Below, one piece after another: positions 19,211 to 27,689 of a stretch of 64,000 nt of DNA (its first letter is position 1; each line of letters opens with the position of its first letter). The stretch is from Rhizobium sp. NXC14 (GTDB taxonomy: Bacteria > Pseudomonadota > Alphaproteobacteria > Rhizobiales > Rhizobiaceae). Under the pieces are notes generated by a model that was not told the DNA's origin, searched no databases, and saw only the letters and a program-made list of their open reading frames with translations. The position numbers and the translations under genes were made by a program. Location: NCBI RefSeq assembly GCF_002117485.1, contig NZ_CP021033.1:558001-622000 (forward strand), read 5' to 3'.

Positions 19211-20098
19211 TCACCCGTGCAGCGATGCCGTCAGCCAGGCGGCGGCGAGATTGCGGGCATTGCTGCGCTTGGCTTTGACCGGCACGATCACATTGTAGCG
19301 ATCTTCGGCGGCAAGTTCGCTTGCCTCGGCGCTCACCAGGGTTCCGTCCTCGAGGAACGTGCCGACTAGCATGCGCCATCCGAGCGCGATCCCCTGCCCC
19401 GCGCGCGCGGCGGCAATGGTTTCGGTGTAGTGGTTGAAGCGAAGCGATGGCTTGACCTCGATATTGGCGCCGGTGAGCGATACCCATTGCGACCAGCTGT
19501 ACCAGGAACGGTCGAGAACGTCGGTTTCGATGAATTCGTCGGTCGAGCCCAGCGGGCCATTTCCGCGACGCCTGAGATAATCTGGTGAGCAGACAGGGGT
19601 AATGACGTCGCCGCGCGACGCGATAACCGTTCCGTCGCTGAAGGGCGGCATGCCGTAGCGGATGGCCACGTCGATCTCTCCGTCGTCGAGCGCGATCGGG
19701 TTGTCCTGGGAGATTACCCGCACGAGAATTCCGGGATTCGCCCGGCGGAACTCGGCCAGCCTCGGCAGCAGCCAGAAGGACGAGAATGCCACTGTCGCCC
19801 CGATCGTCACCACATCCTGGCTGCGCGACTGGATCGCCTCTACGTTCTCGGCGATATCGGCGAAACTCTTGGCGAGCGTCGCGCCGAGACTGACGCAGGC
19901 CGCCGTCGGTTCGATCGCTCGGTGCTTGCGCACGAACAGCGGCTGCCCCAGTTCCTCCTCCAGCAAGGCGATCTGCCGACTGACCGCCGCCTGGGTGACA
20001 CCGAGCTCGGTCGCGGCCGTGGTGAAGCTCTTTCTGCGCAGAACCGCTTCCAGCGTCACCAGTGCTGTCAGCGAGGGGAGCCGCCGTCGAAACTGCAT
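19211..20098 (-). CDS. LysR-type transcriptional regulator (GcvA-like)
   Basis: A 295-residue LysR regulator. The N-terminal winged helix reads LPSLTALVTLEAVLRRKSFTTAATELGVTQAAVSRQIALLEEELGQPLF. The periplasmic-binding-like effector domain follows (VTIGATVAFSSFWLLPRLAEFRRANPGI). The ATG at 20098 has AGGTG six bases upstream; a GTG at 20107 would add three residues. It is divergent from the Rieske demethylase gene at 20208, so it probably controls it. A TTTTC/GAAAA inverted repeat lies just upstream of its start. The likely co-inducer is a betaine or its demethylation product; this is inferred only from position. Confidence 0.9.
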   Translation of the reverse strand: MQFRRRLPSLTALVTLEAVLRRKSFTTAATELGVTQAAVSRQIALLEEELGQPLFVRKHRAIEPTAACVSLGATLAKSFADIAENVEAIQSRSQDVVTIGATVAFSSFWLLPRLAEFRRANPGILVRVISQDNPIALDDGEIDVAIRYGMPPFSDGTVIASRGDVITPVCSPDYLRRRGNGPLGSTDEFIETDVLDRSWYSWSQWVSLTGANIEVKPSLRFNHYTETIAAARAGQGIALGWRMLVGTFLEDGTLVSAEASELAAEDRYNVIVPVKAKRSNARNLAAAWLTASLHG

Positions 20099-20108
20099 CT
20101 CGAACACC

Positions 20109-20124
20109 TTTTCACATGAGAAAA
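20109..20124. promoter_or_regulatory. Candidate LysR operator (TTTTC-N6-GAAAA)
   Basis: TTTTC at 20109-20113 and GAAAA at 20120-20124 form a perfect inverted repeat in the roughly 110-base divergent region. It satisfies the T-N11-A pattern of LysR boxes. It lies 11 bases upstream of the regulator start, suited to autoregulation, and about 85 bases before the demethylase ATG. Binding is inferred. Confidence 0.45.
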
Positions 20125-20207
20125 TATTATGCGATCGGAATTTTTTATGCCGTTGAAACCCTGTAACTGCAAGGGCAATCTAGGGAACTCTCACATAAGA
20201 GGTTCTC

Positions 20208-21461
20208 ATGCTAAACAAGCTTCCGTCTTCGATTTCGGCCCTTCTCGACGCCCGTGCCGACGGTTATTCTCTGCCGGCCGGCCTTTACATCAGGGAAGAT
20301 GTGTTCGAAGCGGACGTCGATGTTTTCTTCCACAAGCACTGGATCTGCGTCGGCCTCGACTGTGACGTTCCCGAGCCCGGCGACGCCACGGTGATCGATA
20401 TCGGCAAGACGAGCTTGATCCTCCTGCGTGACGACGATGGCGAAATTCGCGTCCTGCACAATGTCTGCCGCCATCGCGGCTCCCGCCTTCTCAATCCGGG
20501 CAAGACAATCGTTTCGAAGCTCGTCTGTCCCTACCACACTTGGACCTATGAACTGACGGGCGAACTCAGCTACGCCCCTCATATGGGCAAGGATTTCGAC
20601 AAGGACTGTCACGGCCTGAAGCCGGTTACTTTCAAATCGATCGGCGGCCTGGTCTACGTCTGTCTATCCGACAATCCGCCCGAGGACATTGCCGGCCTCG
20701 AGCAGGCGATGGCCGAGCGTCTCGCTCCCTATGAAATCCGCAATGCCAAGATCGCCCACCAGACCGACGTCATCGAGGAAGGCAACTGGAAGCTGACGAT
20801 GGAGAACAATCGCGAGTGCTACCATTGCTCCGCCAACCATCCGGAACTCTGCGTCTCCTTCGTCGATCTCGACTTCGGCTTCGATCCGGAGACGCTGAGC
20901 CCCGAGGATCGTGAGTTGGCGGAAGAGCATTTCCGGCTTTACGAGGAGCGCACGCAGGCATGGGAGACAGACGGTTTCCCCTCGGCTGCTATCGAGCAGC
21001 TCACCGACTGCGCCACAAACTTCCGCACCCAGCGGCTGATCATAGCAGGCGCCGGCGAATCCCAGACCCCCGACGCCACCGCCGCATCCTCCAAGCTGCT
21101 CGGCCAAATGACCCGCAAGGATCTCGGCGACACGCATCTCTGGGGTCATAACAGCTGGAACCACTTCATGGGCGACCATGCGGTGGTTGCGATCGTCATC
21201 CCGCTTTCGGCGGGCAAGACGCTGGTGCGTACCAAGTGGTTGGTCCACAAGGATGCCGTCGAGGGGGTCGATTACGATCTCGACAAGCTGACGGACGTCT
21301 GGATCGCGACGACGGACCAGGATGCCGATCTCGTCGCCCGCTCGCATGCCGGCACGTTCGATCCCGCCTATCAGCCAGGGCCCTATTCCCGCTTCTCCGA
21401 GACGAACCTCGACAAGTTCGCCACCTGGTACATCGATCGGATGCGCGCTCATGGGTATTGA
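20208..21461 (+). CDS. Rieske-type betaine demethylase, oxygenase subunit (GbcA/Stc2-like)
   Basis: A 417-residue Rieske non-haem iron oxygenase. The Rieske cluster ligands are the CxH in NVCRHRGSRLL and the CxxH in VCPYHTWTY. The catalytic domain has the motif MENNRECYHCSANHPELC supplying the two His of the 2-His-1-carboxylate iron site. These are the signatures of GbcA (glycine betaine monooxygenase) and Stc2 (proline betaine demethylase), which remove one N-methyl as formaldehyde. The overlapping downstream gene is its reductase. The nearby StcD-like demethylase and proline genes favour a proline- or hydroxyproline-betaine substrate, but glycine betaine or carnitine cannot be excluded. Confidence 0.9.
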   Translation: MLNKLPSSISALLDARADGYSLPAGLYIREDVFEADVDVFFHKHWICVGLDCDVPEPGDATVIDIGKTSLILLRDDDGEIRVLHNVCRHRGSRLLNPGKTIVSKLVCPYHTWTYELTGELSYAPHMGKDFDKDCHGLKPVTFKSIGGLVYVCLSDNPPEDIAGLEQAMAERLAPYEIRNAKIAHQTDVIEEGNWKLTMENNRECYHCSANHPELCVSFVDLDFGFDPETLSPEDRELAEEHFRLYEERTQAWETDGFPSAAIEQLTDCATNFRTQRLIIAGAGESQTPDATAASSKLLGQMTRKDLGDTHLWGHNSWNHFMGDHAVVAIVIPLSAGKTLVRTKWLVHKDAVEGVDYDLDKLTDVWIATTDQDADLVARSHAGTFDPAYQPGPYSRFSETNLDKFATWYIDRMRAHGY

Positions 21462-22539
21462 TCTCACATCCATGCGTCTAGGTCAGAGCGCGCAGCAGGT
21501 CTGGGATCCGGAGACTGACGAGACCCTCGTCTGTCTCGACGTCCATCAGGAGACGCATGACGTGAAAAGCTTCACGTTCGCGTCGCCCGAAGGTAAGCAT
21601 TTCCACTTCGATGCCGGCCAGTACTTTCTGTTCGACTTCCCGACGGGTTCGGATGGTGAGGCGCGGTGCTACAGCATCTCGTCGTCGCCCCATCGAAGCA
21701 ATACCTTTACGGTGACGGTCAAGCGCATGCCCGGCGGCAGGATATCGAACTGGCTCCACGACCATATGGCACCAGGCATGACCGTCAAGGGTCAGGGACC
21801 GCTTGGTTATTTCATCCGTCCCAAGGGCGAGAAGATCAAGCTTCTGCTCCTCTCCGGAGGTTCGGGCATCACGCCTGTCATGTCGATCACACGTGATCTG
21901 GCAGACCGATACGAAGCGTCGGACATCGTCTTTCTGCACGCGGCGAGAACGCCTGCCGATCTGATCTTTCGCCACGACCTTTCGGGGCTCGCAGCGAGGA
22001 TGAAGGGACTGCGTCTCCAATTTCTTCCCGAAACGGTCGCCGGCGAATTGTCATGGCCAGGGCTGACCGGCCGGATCTCGCCGGAGTTCCTCAAGCTTGC
22101 CGTGCCCGACATCGCCGAACGCGTCGTTATGTGCTGCGGTCCCGCGCCGTTCATGGCAGTGGCGCGTTCGATCACGGCTGCTCTCGGCGTCCCGCCAGAA
22201 AACTATATCGAAGAGAGCTTCGACGCCGCGGTCATTGACGAGCCAGGCCTCGACGTCGACGCACAGCCGACAACGAGGACTTTCCAGGTCGAATTCTCGA
22301 AACAGAAGAAGACGTTGGAGGTCCCGTCAGACCAGACCGTGCTTGCGGCGGCAAAGAAAGGCAACGTCCGCCTGCCCTCCTCGTGCTCGAATGGGGTCTG
22401 CGGCACCTGCAAGTCGAAGCTTGTCTCCGGTTCGGTGGAGATGAACCATAATGGTGGCATCCGGCAACGCGAAATCGACGCCGGCTTCTTCCTGCCCTGC
22501 TGCTCCAAGCCGCTCGGCGATCTCGTCATCGAGCGCTGA
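21451..22539 (+). CDS. Ferredoxin-NAD(P)H reductase component of the Rieske demethylase (GbcB-like)
   Basis: A 362-residue hybrid reductase. The N-terminal FAD domain has the flavin signature RCYSISSSP, and the NAD-binding domain follows with LLLSGGSGITPVMS and MCCGPAPFM. The C-terminal plant-type [2Fe-2S] ferredoxin has Cys ligands in PSSCSNGVCGTCKS and LPCCSKP. The ATG at 21451 overlaps the oxygenase stop by 11 bases, so the two are coupled and form one two-component monooxygenase in the cytoplasm. A second in-frame ATG (MRLGQS) is a possible alternative start. Electron flow would be NAD(P)H to FAD to [2Fe-2S] to the Rieske protein. Confidence 0.92.
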   Translation: MGIDLTSMRLGQSAQQVWDPETDETLVCLDVHQETHDVKSFTFASPEGKHFHFDAGQYFLFDFPTGSDGEARCYSISSSPHRSNTFTVTVKRMPGGRISNWLHDHMAPGMTVKGQGPLGYFIRPKGEKIKLLLLSGGSGITPVMSITRDLADRYEASDIVFLHAARTPADLIFRHDLSGLAARMKGLRLQFLPETVAGELSWPGLTGRISPEFLKLAVPDIAERVVMCCGPAPFMAVARSITAALGVPPENYIEESFDAAVIDEPGLDVDAQPTTRTFQVEFSKQKKTLEVPSDQTVLAAAKKGNVRLPSSCSNGVCGTCKSKLVSGSVEMNHNGGIRQREIDAGFFLPCCSKPLGDLVIER

Positions 22540-22580
22540 GTAACGCCGCATTACTCACCGACAACAGGGGATCACTCGGA

Positions 22581-22730
22581 TGCAGCGAGACAAAAGCCGT
22601 TCCGCCGAGCCGGCCCGTCTTCAAGGACGAGAGAAAACAGACCTATCTCAATCCCGAGGGGGCTGACCGGCTTTTGACCACGACGAAGGGCGCGGAGCGG
22701 CTGGACAGCTTTCCCTGGGAAAATGTGTGA
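22581..22730 (+). other. Short coding-like tail, possible gene remnant
   Basis: After the reductase stop a frame without a start codon reads through a protein-like tail (PVFKDERKQTYLNPEGADRL, ending DSFPWENV) to a TGA at 22728-22730. It looks like the last 30-50 residues of a lost gene, but no family is recognised. It overlaps no real gene and ends 13 bases before the convergent AraC-type gene. Confidence 0.25.
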
Positions 22731-22743
22731 AAGGTCGCATCGT

Positions 22744-23790
22744 TCAATGCGATCTTAAAGCTGCCGCGCGATGCTGCGACGGCGTCTGCCCGAATGTGCG
22801 CTTGAACGTTCTCGTGAATTGCGACGCGTTTTCAAAGCCGACATCGAGCGCAATCTCGATCAGCGGCGCCTTCGATTGGGCCAGGATCGATTTTGCCCGC
22901 TCCATGCGGACGCGGTTGTAGGCTTTGGCGGGAGACATTCCCGTCTTCTCGATGAAGATTCTCTCCAACTGACGCCGGGAGAGTCCGACCATGGCGGCGA
23001 GCTTCTCGATCGGCATGCTGCCATCGACGAACTGCTCCATCGTGATCATCGCCGCCTTGACACGGGCATCGTCATAATCGTCGTAAAGCGGACGCCGGGG
23101 CTGAATGTCGGCCGGAGCGCGGGCCTTCTCGATCTGCAGCACTTCAAGCGCGTTTCGTTCGGCATCGCGGCTGATATATTTCCTGACCAGCAGCGCCGCC
23201 ATATCGGCACTGCTGCTGCCGCCGGCGCAGGATCCGCGCTGGCGATCGAGATTGAAGAGCCGGTCGGAGCGAACGCTGAGTTCGGGGAAACGCTCGCGAA
23301 ACTCCTTATAATGCAGCCAGCTGACGCAGGATTCATGCCGCTTCATCAGGCCCGCAGCGGCAAGGATGAACGTACCGGTGCACACGCCGATCAGCGGCAC
23401 CTTCTTGGCATCCGCCTGCTTGAGGAAGGTGATGGTCTGCTGATCGACGGGGTTCTCCACGCTCAGAAGGCCGCCGACGACGGCGATGTAGTCGAAGCGC
23501 GTGGGATCGACGAAGTCAGACGTCGGAGCGACCTGGACGCCGCAACTCGAAGTGATTAGATGCCGCGTGCTGCCGATCACCTGCCAGTCGGCAAGCACTC
23601 TTCCGGAACGGTCCTGCTCGTCGCTGGCCAGCCGCAGCGTATCCACGAACAGCGCAAAGGCGGACAGCGTGAACGACCGCGACAGAACGAATCCGACCTT
23701 GAGCCGGGCGGTGGGCTTTGCGGCGCCGTCTGCCTGCCGATGCTGCCCGGGTCGCATATTCATCTCATCACCGTTCCTGAATGCGCTCAT
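22744..23790 (-). CDS. GlxA-type AraC family regulator (GbdR-like)
   Basis: A 348-residue regulator. It has an N-terminal DJ-1/PfpI-like amidase-fold domain (VGFVLSRSFTLSAFALFVDTLRLA, LIGVCTGTFILAAAGLM) and a C-terminal AraC double helix-turn-helix (LAAMVGLSRRQLERIFIEKTGMSPAKAYN, IALDVGFENASQFTRTFKRTFGQTP). This architecture is that of GbdR, CdhR and related regulators of betaine and carnitine catabolism. Its ATG overlaps the stop of the racemase-family gene by four bases, so it is the last gene of the long minus-strand array. It probably activates the demethylase or transport genes in response to a quaternary amine; target inferred. Confidence 0.9.
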   Translation of the reverse strand: MSAFRNGDEMNMRPGQHRQADGAAKPTARLKVGFVLSRSFTLSAFALFVDTLRLASDEQDRSGRVLADWQVIGSTRHLITSSCGVQVAPTSDFVDPTRFDYIAVVGGLLSVENPVDQQTITFLKQADAKKVPLIGVCTGTFILAAAGLMKRHESCVSWLHYKEFRERFPELSVRSDRLFNLDRQRGSCAGGSSSADMAALLVRKYISRDAERNALEVLQIEKARAPADIQPRRPLYDDYDDARVKAAMITMEQFVDGSMPIEKLAAMVGLSRRQLERIFIEKTGMSPAKAYNRVRMERAKSILAQSKAPLIEIALDVGFENASQFTRTFKRTFGQTPSQHRAAALRSH

Positions 23791-24785
23791 CTGATCTGAA
23801 AACCGTGCGCCAGCGGATCGCGGTCGTCAACAAAAATGGTGTTGTGGCCGATGACCCGCGCCCAGCCCCCGATGCTCGGGAGGATGCCGCGATAAGGTCC
23901 GATGTTTGCCTCGCCTTCCACCCGGCCCTCGAAGACGGTTCCGATCAGGCTTTCATGACGGTAGCTCGACCCGACGGTAAGCCGTCCCTTTCCATGGAGC
24001 TGCGCCATGCGCGCCGATGTGCCGGTGCCGCCCGGCGAGCGATCTATCGCCTTCTCGCCGTAGAAGACAGCGCAGCGCCCGTCCGACACGTCGTTCACCG
24101 GGCCGTCACACCAGATCGCGTGATGCACGCCCGATATCCTGGCATCGTCGGGATGAACGGGATTGCAGATATCGGCAAGCGCTGTCCTGAGCTTCTGGCT
24201 GCAGCCGACGATGTCGGATGCGCTCATGCCGTCGAGTCCGCTCCAGTTCTCCTGCGGCTCGACGACTGCATAATAGTTGCCGCCATAGGAAATATCGACG
24301 CGCAGGCGACCCATTCCGGGCACATCCACCGCGACATCGGCCTCATGAAGATAGCTCGCGACATTGTGGAGACGGACGGAATCGACATATCCATTCTTCT
24401 CCTCATAGGTGACGTCGACCCTGCCTGCCGGCGTTTCGATCGCGACTCTTCCCGGCTCACGCGGCTTGACCAGCCCTTCCTCGATCGCAGCGGTCACGGT
24501 GCCGATGGTGCCGGCGCCGCACATCGGCAGGCAGCCGCTCACCTCGATGAACAGCACGGCGAAATCGCAATCGGGCCGATAGGCGGGATAGATGATCGAA
24601 CCCGACATGATGTCATGCCCCCTCGGCTCGAACATCAGCGCCTTGCGCACCCAGTCATGGTCGCGGACGAAAATCTCCCGTCGTTCGCCCATGGGCACGT
24701 GCGGAAGCAGGGGGCCGCCTCCGGCAACGAGACGAACCGGGTTGCCGCAGGTGTGCGCATCGATGCAGAAAAAGCTGTTTCTCAT
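23787..24785 (-). CDS. Proline racemase/hydroxyproline epimerase family protein with atypical active site
   Basis: A 332-residue protein of the proline racemase superfamily, the right length. The first catalytic cysteine is present (Cys89 in CLPMCGAGTIG). The second, normally in DRSPCGTGTSAR, is Gly252 here (DRSPGGTGTSAR); the codon at 24032-24030 is GGC. Known members use Cys/Cys (proline racemase, 4-hydroxyproline 2-epimerase) or Cys/Thr (trans-3-hydroxyproline dehydratase). A two-base mechanism as in the epimerases is therefore doubtful, and a dehydratase-like or other activity should be considered. It lies between the betaine transporter and the GlxA-type regulator, downstream of oxidase, ALDH and DapA-like genes that resemble the hydroxyproline pathway. 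Confidence 0.82.
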   Translation of the reverse strand: MRNSFFCIDAHTCGNPVRLVAGGGPLLPHVPMGERREIFVRDHDWVRKALMFEPRGHDIMSGSIIYPAYRPDCDFAVLFIEVSGCLPMCGAGTIGTVTAAIEEGLVKPREPGRVAIETPAGRVDVTYEEKNGYVDSVRLHNVASYLHEADVAVDVPGMGRLRVDISYGGNYYAVVEPQENWSGLDGMSASDIVGCSQKLRTALADICNPVHPDDARISGVHHAIWCDGPVNDVSDGRCAVFYGEKAIDRSPGGTGTSARMAQLHGKGRLTVGSSYRHESLIGTVFEGRVEGEANIGPYRGILPSIGGWARVIGHNTIFVDDRDPLAHGFQIR

Positions 24786-24800
24786 CTTTTCACATCCCGC

Positions 24801-25652
24801 TCATCGCGCCTTGGGCAGACCGCCGCGGTCGAGCAGGCCGCGCGACAGCCGGTCGAGCAGAAGAGCGACTGCAACGATTGCCAGACCTGCTCTCAGGCCG
24901 AGCCCCATCTCCATGCGCGTCAGGCCGCGCGTCACTTCGGCGCCGAGACCGCCCGCGCCGACGAGGCCGGCGAGCACCGCCATTGCGAGCGACAAAAGAA
25001 TGCATTGATTGAGACCGACGAGCAGTGTCTGCTTGGCGAGCGGAATTTCGATCTTCCAGAGGATCGAGCGGGGCGGTGCGCCGATGGCGCTGCCGAGCTC
25101 GATGAACACCTTCGGCACCTGGTTGAAAGCCAGCGTCGTCAGTCGCAGCATCGGCGGAATGCCATAGACGATGGTGGCGATAATGGCCGGCACGCGTCCA
25201 AGGCTGAAGATCATCACCGCCGGGATGAGATAGACCCATGGCGGCACCGTCTGCATCACGTCGAGGATCGGGCGAACCACCGCCTCCAATGTCTTGTAGC
25301 GCGAACAAAGCACGCCGATCGGGAAGGCAATGAGGACGGAAATCACAACGGCGACGGTCACAAGAGCAAGCGTCTGCATCGACGCCGTCCACAGCCCGAC
25401 AAGCAGGCAGAAGCCGAGGCAAAGGCCGGCGAGGATCGCGGCGCGCAGGCTGACTGCGAAGAATGCCAGCAGGACGACGATGACGATCAGCGCATAAGGC
25501 GGCACGAAGAGCAGTGCCGTCTCGATTGCCGACAGGACCGTTTCGACCACGGTGCTGATGGCCGCAAACAGCGGATGAAGATTGGTGTTGAGCCAATCGA
25601 CGGCTGGGGCCAGGAGGGCGCCCGGCGAAAACTGCAGGATCGCAGGATTCAT
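24801..25652 (-). CDS. Betaine/proline ABC transporter permease (ProW family), second permease
   Basis: A 283-residue inner-membrane permease with about six hydrophobic segments and the binding-protein-dependent EAA loop (FIELGSAIGAPPRSILWKIEIPLAKQTLLVG) that docks the ATPase. The MQTVPPWVYLIPAVMIF motif is typical of ProW/OpuAB and choline/betaine permeases. Its ATG overlaps the stop of the preceding permease by four bases (ATGA). It completes a transporter with two different permeases, one ATPase and one binding protein, and would import a quaternary ammonium or methylated proline compound. It ends 15 bases before the racemase-family start. Confidence 0.9.
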   Translation of the reverse strand: MNPAILQFSPGALLAPAVDWLNTNLHPLFAAISTVVETVLSAIETALLFVPPYALIVIVVLLAFFAVSLRAAILAGLCLGFCLLVGLWTASMQTLALVTVAVVISVLIAFPIGVLCSRYKTLEAVVRPILDVMQTVPPWVYLIPAVMIFSLGRVPAIIATIVYGIPPMLRLTTLAFNQVPKVFIELGSAIGAPPRSILWKIEIPLAKQTLLVGLNQCILLSLAMAVLAGLVGAGGLGAEVTRGLTRMEMGLGLRAGLAIVAVALLLDRLSRGLLDRGGLPKAR

Positions 25653-26497
25653 GACTTCCTCCCTGTTCCCAGGCGGGCAGCACTCTGGGTTATCCGGTCA
25701 ATCACCATGGTCAGTACCACGATTGCGATCGCGGCATTGATCGAGGTCGCGATATCGAGCGTCCTGATCGCGCCATAGATCGTCTCTCCGAGCCCGCCGG
25801 AGCCGACGATGCCGGCGATGACGACCATACCGAAAGCCATCATCAGGCTCTGGTTGATACCCGCCATGATGCTCGGCAGCGCAAAGGGAAGACGGATCTT
25901 GAAGAACATTTTCGCCGGCGTCATCCCGAGTGCCTCTCCGAGTTCGATGAATTCCTTGGGCGTCATGCGGATGCCGAGAGAGGTCAGGCGGATGGCCGGC
26001 GGCACGGCCACGATCACGGTGGCGATCAGCGCCGTCGCCGGCCCGTAGCCGAGCAAGGCGATCGCCGGCAGCAGGTAGATGTAGGGTGGCATGGTCTGGA
26101 TGAGATCGAGGCCCGGCTCCATGAAGTGATCGAGAGCCGTGAAGAAGCCGGCGGCAATGCCGACCGGAATGCCGATCGCCAGGGCGATCGTGGTGGCGGT
26201 CAGGACCAGAGCCAGCGTGCTCATCGTCTCCGGCCACAGCCCCATCGAAAAACAAAGCGCCAGCGCGACGCCGCTGAGCACCGCGAACCAGGCATTGACC
26301 AGCCGCCAGCCGATCAGCGCCACAATGACGGCGACCACGTAAAACGGCGGAAGCTCCAGCAGCCAGAGGATCCCGTCATAGAGACCCTCGAGAAGCTGTC
26401 TGATGTAGTCAAACAGGAATTCCCCGTTGTCGCTCACCCATTCGAGCGCGGAGTCCGTCCATTCGTCGAAAAGATCGGTGAAGGCTGAACTGTCCAT
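25649..26497 (-). CDS. Betaine/proline ABC transporter permease (ProW family), first permease
   Basis: A 282-residue ProW-like permease. A long N-terminal region precedes the core domain, which includes TMPPYIYLLPAIALLGYG and the EAA loop (FIELGEALGMTPAKMFFKIRLPFALP) followed by SGGLGETIYGA. It follows the ATPase gene by 18 bases and overlaps the second permease by four bases. Sequence differs clearly from its neighbour, so the pore is predicted to be a heterodimer. Substrate is inferred from context as a betaine-type osmolyte or proline derivative. Confidence 0.9.
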   Translation of the reverse strand: MDSSAFTDLFDEWTDSALEWVSDNGEFLFDYIRQLLEGLYDGILWLLELPPFYVVAVIVALIGWRLVNAWFAVLSGVALALCFSMGLWPETMSTLALVLTATTIALAIGIPVGIAAGFFTALDHFMEPGLDLIQTMPPYIYLLPAIALLGYGPATALIATVIVAVPPAIRLTSLGIRMTPKEFIELGEALGMTPAKMFFKIRLPFALPSIMAGINQSLMMAFGMVVIAGIVGSGGLGETIYGAIRTLDIATSINAAIAIVVLTMVIDRITQSAARLGTGRKS

Positions 26498-26515
26498 GTC
26501 AATCAGCTCCCTGGG

Positions 26516-27607
26516 TCACGCCGCCGTCAGATCGGGGGCGGAGGTTCCCTTGACACCCATCAAGAGGCTGCGCGGTGTAACGACGCCCACGACTCGATCG
26601 TTATCGACGACGGCAATGGCGTCGCGGTCCGATTGCATCGTCAGGGAGATAAGCTCGTCGATATCGGCATCCGGCGTCGTGCGCGCCAGCGACGCGATAT
26701 CCGAATTCGCAGCGCTCTGCTGGAATTCGGCAACGCTGCGCATGACCGAATGCGCCTTGATCAAATGAAGGCGGGATATGCCGGCGACGAATTCGGCCAC
26801 ATAGGCATCGGCCGGGTTGAGGATGATTTCCTCGGCCGTGCCGGTCTGGATGATGACGCCGTCCTTCATGATGGCGATACGGTCGCCGATGCGGATCGCC
26901 TCGTCGAGATCATGGGTGATGAAGACGGCAGATTTGCCGAGGGCTTTGGTCAGCTGGCGGAATTCGTCCTGAAGCTGGCGCCGGATCAGGGGATCGAGCG
27001 CGCTGAACGGCTCGTCCATGAGAATGATCTCCGGGTCGGAGGCAAGGGCGCGGGCAAGCCCGACGCGCTGCTGCATGCCGCCGGAAAGCTCATTGGGATA
27101 GCGGCTCACCCAGTCGGCGAGGCCGACTTTCTCGAGGGCGGCGGCGGCGGTCTTGTTTCGCTCCGCCTTCGCGATTCCCTGGACCTCGAGGCCGAAGGCC
27201 GCATTTTCCAGGACGGTGCGGTGCGGCAGCAGGGCAACGCTCTGAAACACCATGCCGATGTTCTTGGCGCGCATCTGCCTGAGATCGACCGGCGACAAGG
27301 AGGCGAGGTCGCGTCCCTTGACGAGCACCTTGCCGGCGCTCGGCGTGATCAGCTTGTTCAAAAGGCGGATCAGCGTCGATTTTCCGCTGCCCGACAGGCC
27401 CATGATGCAGAAGATTTCCCCGCGCCGGACCTGGAGGCTCACTTCGGACACGCCGACGACGCAGTTGAATTTCTGCAGGACCTCCTTCTTGTCGAGACCG
27501 CGCTCCTTTATCGACTGCATCGCCGCAGCGGATTTGTCACCAAAGACCTTCCAGAGGGATTGGCAGTCGATCAGGACATCCTTGGCATCGATATTGACGG
27601 TTTTCAT
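26516..27607 (-). CDS. Betaine/proline ABC transporter ATP-binding protein (ProV family)
   Basis: A 363-residue ATPase. The start is the ATG of MKTVNIDAKD with AAGGGGATC upstream. Walker A is GLSGSGKSTL, the ABC signature is LSGGMQQRVGLARAL, Walker B is IILMDEPFSALDP, and the switch His is in VFITHDLDEAI. A long N-terminal extension before Walker A and a C-terminal CBS-like segment (DRDAIAVVDNDRVVGVVTPRSLL) match ProV/OpuAA, where CBS modules sense ionic strength. It is co-transcribed with the binding protein upstream and two permeases downstream. Confidence 0.92.
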   Translation of the reverse strand: MKTVNIDAKDVLIDCQSLWKVFGDKSAAAMQSIKERGLDKKEVLQKFNCVVGVSEVSLQVRRGEIFCIMGLSGSGKSTLIRLLNKLITPSAGKVLVKGRDLASLSPVDLRQMRAKNIGMVFQSVALLPHRTVLENAAFGLEVQGIAKAERNKTAAAALEKVGLADWVSRYPNELSGGMQQRVGLARALASDPEIILMDEPFSALDPLIRRQLQDEFRQLTKALGKSAVFITHDLDEAIRIGDRIAIMKDGVIIQTGTAEEIILNPADAYVAEFVAGISRLHLIKAHSVMRSVAEFQQSAANSDIASLARTTPDADIDELISLTMQSDRDAIAVVDNDRVVGVVTPRSLLMGVKGTSAPDLTAA

Positions 27608-27689
27608 AGCGATCCCCTTTTGAGCCAATCGGCTGGCTTCTTCTAGGTGAGAGGGTGGCCGCCCAAAGGATCGGACGGCCACGACGCAC

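Noticed and set aside
23781..25778. Very long plus-strand open frame (665 codons) opposite the racemase and permease genes
   Set aside because: Its translation is Arg/His/Asp-rich with no domain, and it lies antisense to well-supported genes; long antisense frames are common at this GC content.
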